Source: Agelaius tricolor
Lineage: Eukaryota; Chordata; Aves; Passeriformes; Icteridae
Assembly (NCBI GenBank): GCA_023055355.1
Contig: JALJCS010000037.1
Location: 4,402,001-4,466,000 of the forward strand
DNA length: 64,000 nucleotides
Direction: 5' to 3'
This document shows positions 57,141 through 64,000 of the stretch, piece after piece. The notes beneath the pieces are model-generated. The model was not told the DNA's origin and did no database searches. It saw only the letters and a program-made list of their open reading frames with translations. Made by a program: the position numbers and the translations under genes. Each line of letters begins with the position of its first letter. Position 1 is the first letter of the stretch.

Positions 57141-57785
57141 TCCCTCTCTATGTTCAGCAGGCACTAAATCAGAAGGAAAGATAATGCCACAACTGAAACA
57201 TATTCTGGCTGGAAGTTCATGAGTCTTGTGCATAAAAACCTGGGGACAATTTATGCAGTTTCTCACTAAGCTCACCCGATTTAGATTTTTCTGCTTTGAT
57301 CAGAGTTGCTTTTCTCAGCAAGCTGCCCTTGTGGAGAGCTGGAGTGTTAGGGACTCCTTTGTATATGTAATTAAAAGCAGTCTTGTATCTTGATATCCCA
57401 CTGTGGTTAATGTTTCCTTTAGAAAAATGGGTTGACTTTAATAGGCTGGGAAGACTGGGGCTTCTTCTGTTGGCTGATGCAAGGGCAGATGGGCTTCTCT
57501 CCACCTTCTTACCCTGGTTTAGAGAGGAGGATCAGCAATGCCAGGAGATCTTGTTTGATTCTGGTTTTCGTGTTTGTAAGGTTGGATTCTGTGTGTTCCC
57601 ACACTAGATCAGCTGTCACAGCCTGGAGCAGGGAGGTTTTCCCAGCAGTGGGCACTTCCTCTTGGTTCCACCAACGTGCCTCATCGCTGTCTGCTCACAG
57701 ACATTTCTGGAGCTTGAATCCCTCCCTACTCTTCACCCAGCCGCCACCACAGTGTGGATTTCAACAAGTTTGGGAGGAAATGAGC
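57141..57785. other. Gene-free intronic stretch
   Basis: No exon or assignable repeat. Confidence 0.35.
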
Positions 57786-57935
57786 AGTGACCCAGCGGCT
57801 GCAGCGTGTGGCTGTGCAGGGCTACTCCCGGGGAGCTGTGGTTGCACGGGCAGTGCCTCGCCAGGGGCCGGTTCTGTGTCAGCGAGTGCCGCGTGCCTGG
57901 TGTCACATCCTCACTGCAGGCTGGAATTCGCCTGC
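57786..57935. promoter_or_regulatory. Weak CpG-rich patch
   Basis: About ten CpGs in 150 bases, in a CpG-poor neighbourhood. No promoter motif or exon is defensible. Confidence 0.2.
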
Positions 57936-59619
57936 CCGGGAATGCAACCAGACCCATTGTTCCTGGATTAGGACTTGTCCCTTGAAGCACCACACCAGTT
58001 GCACAGAGCGTTTCAGACCCACAGCCCTGCCTGTGTGCTCAGCTGGGGGCTGCCCACTCCATCGGCTTGAATGAGGTGCCCAGCTGTGCCCAGCGTTGGT
58101 GCCACTCTCTGCACAGCCCCACAGTCCGTGTCCTTATCTCAGGGAGGGTTTCCTGGTTGTTCTTGCACGGCTCTTCCTTTCTTTGCAGGCAGTGAGGCAG
58201 CAAGACCTTTCCTTGGCATAAATGAGATCGTAGGGTGGGAGAGCAGCAACCCCTGGATTCACACCTTGGGGCTCAGGTGGAAGAGCAGACCTGGTTAGCC
58301 TGGTTCCATGATGGCAGCAGGATGGTCTTTGAGCTGTTACTTTCCTCTTGGACTGGAGAAATATCTTAATTATTGAATACTCAATTTTTTCTTTTTCCAA
58401 TGGGATTTGAGAGGTTTCATACTAAGTGTTACTAGCCCAGATAAGGAGTTACAGTTATAGAACTGAAAAAGCTCCTTGTGTAGAGAAAGAGCTTGAGAGT
58501 GATATTGGGCAAGTTCCAACAGGTCCAGGTGGATGTTTTCCATGTGCCCATGCTGTTTTAATATTAAACCTCTTTATTTTCACCTGCATTAAGTGCTAAT
58601 GAGAGCAGGGCGTCTGTGGGGCTGAATGGGAAATAGATAAAGGAAGACGAGCACACTCTGTCTGTTGTTGTGCTCTGTTTTCCTCTTCCTTCAAATCTGA
58701 TATCGTCCAACTTTGTATCTCATCCAACCAAATTATGATCAGAGGAAAATGGTAATTTGATTCAAGGGAAGAAAAGTTTAATTAAAGTCCAAAACCAGTG
58801 TGTGGGAGATATTTGTGCAAAAGTTGTGTAGATCTTGAGGAGAAGCTTTTGTCCATCAGCAGATTTAATTGGCAGCAAAAGAAGTTTTATCTTGTACTGG
58901 AAAAGAAAAAGGTTTATGGAATCCTGAAGCCACCAGCCCAGAGAAAGAGGAGATAAAAGCAGGAAATCCTGGTGGAGGGAAGGGTTTGCTGGTGAGATGT
59001 TACTGCACTGAACTGTGCTGGTGCTGGAGCTGCTCTCAAATCCCAGCTACTGTGTCCCCCCATGCTGTGGTTGGGTGGCATCAGCTCAAATGTAAGTGAA
59101 GGAGGAAGGAAAGGGGTGGCTGAATGGTGTCTCTTAATGAGCCTTTGGGACCATGGCAGGTGGGAATGGGCTGCAGGACGCTGTTGGGACTCATGACACT
59201 CAAGAGCCCTTGCTCTGGGATGACGTGTCCCTGGAGCTCAGGTCCTGGCAGAGAGGTGGTTGTGTAGACCTGCTGCCTGTAGGCGCAGTGGTGGATGAGA
59301 CCAAGATGTTCCCTAAGGTGCCCTCCATGAATTGTTCTGTCACTCCTCTGTTTTGTTGGAGAGAGATTTTCCAACAGTCCTGTCCTTCAGGTTTAGTTTG
59401 TGGTGTTGCTGGTTTTGATTTGTCTCAGTTGCAGGATTTGTAGTGAAACATTATTTCCAAAAATAAATTCTGTCCTTTGAACTTTGAAAAATTAATCCTT
59501 TTTCTTCACTTTTTTCTTCACTTCCTTGAAAGGATCATTTGGAGTTTTAAAGGCTGAGTAATGCAATTTTCAGTAAAATTCTCACTCCAGTGAGCCTTCA
59601 CTGGTTGACCTGGTTGCAT
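57936..59619. other. Gene-free intronic stretch
   Basis: No exon or assignable repeat; AT-moderate. Confidence 0.35.
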
Positions 59620-60090
59620 CAACTCTGACGAAAGCAGGCGCAAGAGCCACACCTGCACTCAGGTGCGCTGCTGGATGTGGTGTGAGCGGGGTGTAACTGC
59701 TGCCCGCGCCGTGCTGGGCCTGGCAGGGAGTGCTGACCACCACCAGCAGCTGCTGCATCCCCCGAGATCCTCCTGCCATGCTCCTGGCCCGCTCTTGTGT
59801 CTCTTGGCACCCAGGGCAGCACCGTGGCTTTGGCTGGCGCTGCAGCCTCGCTCCCCGCTTGGCCGCGGCCGCCGGAGCGCTGCAGATGTGGTGTCAGACT
59901 ACCAGACCCAGCCCAGAGACTCCTTGGCTTGGCGTACCTCTGTGGCTGCTGCTGCCTGCACGTTCAGAGGCATCCAGGATTTCCTTTAAAAATAGCTCTG
60001 TGCTTTTTATGAGGAGGATTTTCCGAGCGCAGTCTGGAGGCAGAGCAGCACGTTACAGTGTCGGGTTTGCCGGCAGCGTTACTGAATAAC
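59620..60090. promoter_or_regulatory. CpG-rich patch, possible alternative promoter or intragenic island
   Basis: Nearly 30 CpGs in 470 bases, with the densest part TTGGCCGCGGCCGCCGGAGC (about 59,859-59,878, a NotI site). It lies 20 kb inside the putative intron. Open frames exist (59,730-60,089, plus) but none has recognisable domains or a clear splice donor. It could be an alternative first exon, an intragenic regulatory island or a decayed G+C-rich insertion. Confidence 0.35.
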
Positions 60091-62503
60091 TGGAGGTGTG
60101 AACTCCCTCAGCCCTCGTTTGTTGGATGTTAACGACACTGAGAGTCATCCTGGGGAAGGGAGGAGTGGGTGGCAAGCAGAGCCTGAGAGATGGGAAAGGG
60201 AGCCTGGCCAAGAACACGCTGTTGCCAAAAGACCGAAGTGCTGGTCCTCTGCCTTCTGTCTGTGGTCATCTGCTGCTGATCTCACAGGCTTGTGTTAGCT
60301 GGAGCCTTCTGGGGGTTGATTTATGTCCCTAACCTTGGAAAAGCGCATTAAAAAAATAAAAAAAAAAGCAGGGCTTTGTGCCAGGTTGGTGAGTAACTCA
60401 GCTTGTGGGGGGAGCAGTGAGTGGGGAGCAGGAAACAGAAAGAGGAGCTGGATGGGTATGGGGAGGAAGGCAGCACACGGTACCATCAGACCACTGCAGC
60501 CACTCAGGGGCTCACCTCTCTTGTGGTGTAAGGGGGTGAGGACTGTGGCATTAAAACCAGAGGACTGGAGTTCAGCAATGGTGTGCATGTGAAGGGAGAA
60601 GTTTCCTTCAGCAGCTCTCCCTGCAGGGTGGTCAGGAGCTCACGGGGATGTGGTTGAACTGCAGTGGGGTTGCTGTGACCTGGGTGGGGACATTGCTGCA
60701 GCATCAGCTCCTTTCAGGGCTCAGCTCTGCTCCCCTCATGCTTTAAGGCATGGTGTGATTCCAGCTCAGCACCAAATCTGGAGCTGTCATCCCTGTGTGC
60801 TCACACTGGGGTCTGACTGGGCTTTCTCACACAGCTTGATAGCAGTGGTTCTGGCTTGTGTGGCATCAGCTCTTCAGCGCTGCTGGCTGAGGTCAGCTCT
60901 GGTGGAGCTGGGCACTGTGAGTCAGTGTCCAGCCTGGTTACAAGTAGTAACCAGGGTTGCCAGAGCCACGGACAGGAGCAGGAGCTGGGTTTGAGCCCTG
61001 GAGCAGAGCCACATCCCCCCCTGCCATGCCCTACTTCCACTGGGCTGGGACCAGACCCCGCACCAGCTCCCCTCGTGGCTCTGAGCCCTGGAACAAAAAC
61101 ACCCCTGAGCAGTGCACTCACCCTTCCAGCTGCTGCCAGGCCTCCCCTGCATTTTTATCTCAATAATTGTTTTTAATGCCTGAAGACTTGGGGAGCTTCT
61201 GCCTTGCAGCTGGAGCCATGCAGTGGCCATGGGAGCCCTTCCTTTCCAAGAAGCAGGTGGACCTTCCTCTTAGGATGAAGCCAAATGGAGAAATCTGTTT
61301 TAGGACATGCTATATAAAAATATTTGTGTCCCATCTTAGTGCTTCCCCCTGCAGTGTGTGCAGGGCTCTTGTGCCAGGTCTGAGCTCCAGGGCAGTCCTA
61401 GAATGCTCCTGAGAAGACATATGGAAGCCCTCAGGCTCTCTCCCTTTGCCCTTTCCAGCCTTCTGCCCTCTCCAGGAGCCTTGCAGCCCTGCTGCACCCT
61501 TTGGATGTTGGCTTTGAGTGATTGTTTGCTCACAGGTTTGGTTCTTGAGCAGCTCCCTCAGTGCCCAGCCAGTCTGGCTCACACAGAGCTGTGGGGTCCA
61601 GCAGGGGCTCGTGTTGGGCAGCCTGACCCACAGGCTGGATCCCAGCACCCTTGTCCTGGAGTGCCAGCAGTAATCCAGAGCTACAGCATGAGGGGGCACT
61701 GATGTCCTGTGGTCTGACCTGTCCTGTCCCAAGGGACTGGAACAAGGGAGCTTCCCTTCTTATGCTCCATTTCTTCCAAAATTTGCAGAGGTTTCCTAAG
61801 GTGCAGCTCACCAGGGGGTACAAAGGGTTGGTGACAGGAGATGGGGTTAAAGCTGCTCTCTGTTCCCAATGGGGCAGGAGGCAGCTCTGCTGGAACGTGC
61901 CTTTGGTCAGCACACCACCTCAGGAAAAAGGGAGGAATCCCAGAATTAGGCAAACGTGCAGCTTCCCTGTGATGCTGTTGTTCTTTATGTGAAACTTCTT
62001 GATCAGCAGAGTAACAATGGAGGGCAGCACCTAATTTCACCAGGGACCACAGTCATCTGTGAGCAAACTCTGCTCTGTTTGCTGTGGTACCTTGGGAATG
62101 GCTGTGAATGAACCAGCTGGGTTTTCTGTTACAGTGAGAATTTATGACAATTTAAGACATTTCTTAGCCTGGCAGAGTCTGGTCTGCCTTTCCTTCTCTT
62201 TGTTCCATGGGACAGGGACTGCTGGCCCTGAGCACTGGATGTGGAGGTAAAGGACCTTTTGCCTCCTTGAATTCAAAATAAAGCTTTCATATCTTAGGGT
62301 TTTCTTCTCATAAAATGGTGATGCCCAGAGCTACATGTGGTTGCTCCACTGCTATTGTGTTTGATAGTTTATTGAAACAATTTGGGCCATTTAAATTTCC
62401 ATGAGGAGTTCACCCTGTTACTGGGATTCTTTGGAGCTCAACTGAAAAATGAGTAAGTTGATATTAGTGGCTTAAAGTGCTACTATGTAAAGATTGCCTT
62501 TTT
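60091..62503. other. Gene-free intronic stretch
   Basis: No exon or assignable repeat; a short A-rich run at 60,348-60,367. Confidence 0.35.
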
Positions 62504-62552
62504 GAAAGTTAAATACTTTTTTTAAAAGTTAAATAATAAAAAAGTTAAATAA
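62504..62552. repeat. Short AAAAGTTAAATA tandem repeat
   Basis: GAAAGTTAAATA, AAAAGTTAAATA and AAAAGTTAAATA at 62,504, 62,524 and 62,540, with A/T spacers. Confidence 0.75.
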
Positions 62553-64000
62553 ACTATGAATGTTTAGGAAAACACATTTGGTACCTCTCTACTCCATTTC
62601 CCAAGTTACTTTAAACTTCTGCCTGAAATGCCACTGCCATGTGCTTCCCTGCCTCTGCCCCAGTCCTGGCACAAATCTTGGCACCACATCTGGTGGTGCT
62701 GGAGTGAAGGAGTAGTGAAATGAAACTTGGTGGATTTCCATTCCTTCCTCACTACTCCCAGAATAGTTTTGGGACAGGATGGCCAAGCCTGCAACCTGGT
62801 AGGGATGGGTTCATGGCACAATTGTGGTTTCTGTTTATTTTGCCTTTTTAAACAATTCCTACCTTTCCCCTTCTTCTCCTGCTAGTAACTTGCACTGAGC
62901 TGATGTTTTCCCTGCATGTAAAGGGCAGCTGAGATCAGATTCGACTCCTTCCTAACACAGAGCATGGATCTATTGGATCTTTTTTATAATTCTGCTCTGA
63001 TTTGAGTGGTTTGCTTGATTTTAGTGGTTTCTGCCCCTTCTCCCCCTCAGTGCTGCACATCTCCCCCTGCAGAGCTGTGGGAAGCCCGTGGGAGGGGTTG
63101 CAGCCCCCAGCTCCTCCTCAGAGCATGGTCAGCACAGGGGATCCTCACCCATTTCAGCTTTGCTTTCTCTGGGAGGTTTTCTTCAGTCCCAGCTGCTCTT
63201 GGCAGGTTTTTACTGCTCAGTTTATCCAAGTCCCTCTGAAACTCGTCTGTGTTGCAGAGATCTGTGATGATATTTTCATGGTTGATGTGTGTGGGTGTGA
63301 GGGGGCAGAGCAGGGACGAGCCAGGGGAGCACGAGCCCCAAAGAGCCCCAGACCATCACTTCCCAGGGAGCTTTGGAGCCTGCTTTAGTTCTGCCAAGGA
63401 GAGGTTTGGCTCCCTGCCCCTGAAGATGGCCAAGTGTGTGTGGGAAGGAAGCGTTTCACACCTTTTAATGCAGTAATTAAAATGCCTTTGGGGGGCTGAG
63501 GTCTCCGTCCACAGTGTCAGGACACGGGAGCAGCTCGGTACCCAATGGGTGCCCCACGTCACTGCCAGCTGGGAGAGCACCAGCTCTGTGCCTGTCCAGG
63601 GTGCTGCTGGAGGCCCTGCTGCTCCTGCAGCCGTGTCTGGGTCAGGGATGGTCAGCTGAGGAGTTGGAGCCTGTCCCATCACTGAGCTCTTGGTGGTTCT
63701 GGGCTGGCCATGACCAGGTCAGGCAGCACGTGTAGCTGCACATGCTGGCAGGTACTTCAGCAGCTAAAGCAGTTTTTGGGGACCTTACAGGTCCTACTGA
63801 GTGACAAGAGTCTGAGAAACCCCCTGCCTGTATTTGCCCCTGCCCAACCCTGCATACACAGCAAGCTGGAGCTGGCTTTCACAGCTGGCCACTCTGCTTT
63901 GAGGTGAGGATCCTGAATGATCACATCAGGCCCGGGGGGACCTGGTGAGATTTTCTCTGGACAAAAGGACCATCAGCTTGTTGAACACAGTGTGGGGCCT
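62553..64000. other. Gene-free intronic stretch to window end
   Basis: No exon, RNA gene or assignable repeat is supported. Confidence 0.35.

Larger units (their letters stand above)
39616..64000 (+). other. Putative first intron of the unidentified gene (start only)
   Basis: If the exon at 39,565-39,615 is real, the remaining 24 kb is intron beginning GTACGC. I found no second exon with convincing splice sites and coding-like sequence. Long first introns carrying AT-rich regulatory blocks are typical of developmental regulators. Contents are listed separately; stretches not listed hold no feature I can support. Confidence 0.35.

Noticed and set aside
59730..60089. 119-residue plus-strand frame in the CpG-rich patch
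   Set aside because: No recognisable domain, no convincing splice donor and composition typical of non-coding G+C-rich DNA.

Overview
The window looks like avian nuclear DNA, probably from a songbird. The evidence is abundant CR1 LINE fragments, many ending in or beginning with octamer tails of the ATTCTATG/ATTCTGTG type, and two solo LTRs of one ERVL-like family of a kind common in passerines. A vertebrate TTAGGG interstitial telomere tract and a single strong CpG island in an AT-moderate background agree with this. There is no bacterial, phage or CRISPR content, and no long open reading frame looks like a real protein.

Layout. 1-38.8 kb appears to be intergenic DNA, or an intron of an unseen gene. 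It holds a TGTCCC-rich minisatellite running into a CR1 with an expanded tail (2.66-3.4 kb) and two oppositely oriented solo LTRs (4.42-5.07 and 10.48-11.16 kb). It also holds a CR1 tail with higher-order periodicity (16.36-16.79 kb), an LTR-like segment (18.84-19.21 kb) and an interstitial telomere array (23.52-23.60 kb). Further on are a ~110 bp element whose ends are hairpins (24.82-24.93 kb), a ~1 kb CR1 whose 3' end has expanded into about 34 GGGAA units (27.2-28.15 kb), an ancient CR1 (28.4-28.95 kb) and several more CR1 pieces. Between them are AT-rich, repeat-free blocks that could be conserved non-coding elements.

38.86-39.95 kb is a CpG island containing a candidate first coding exon on the + strand. 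The ATG is at 39,565 and a CAG|GTACGC splice donor follows codon 17. The peptide is MNQPDGSAPAAAAAAAQ. I cannot name the gene with confidence. From 39,616 to the end of the window the sequence would then be the start of a long first intron. It holds homopolymer tracts, two CR1 copies that match two others upstream of the island in inverted orientation, short minisatellites, AT-rich candidate regulatory blocks, further CR1 fragments (52.5-52.9, 55.8-56.2, 56.7-57.1 kb) and two weaker CpG-rich patches (57.8 and 59.6-60.1 kb).

No new protein-coding system is visible. The most interesting items are the unidentified promoter and first exon, the hairpin-ended 110 bp element, the interstitial telomere tract, the structured CR1 tails and the AT-rich candidate enhancers. 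Identity of the organism, gene and repeat families is by eye only; no database search was possible.
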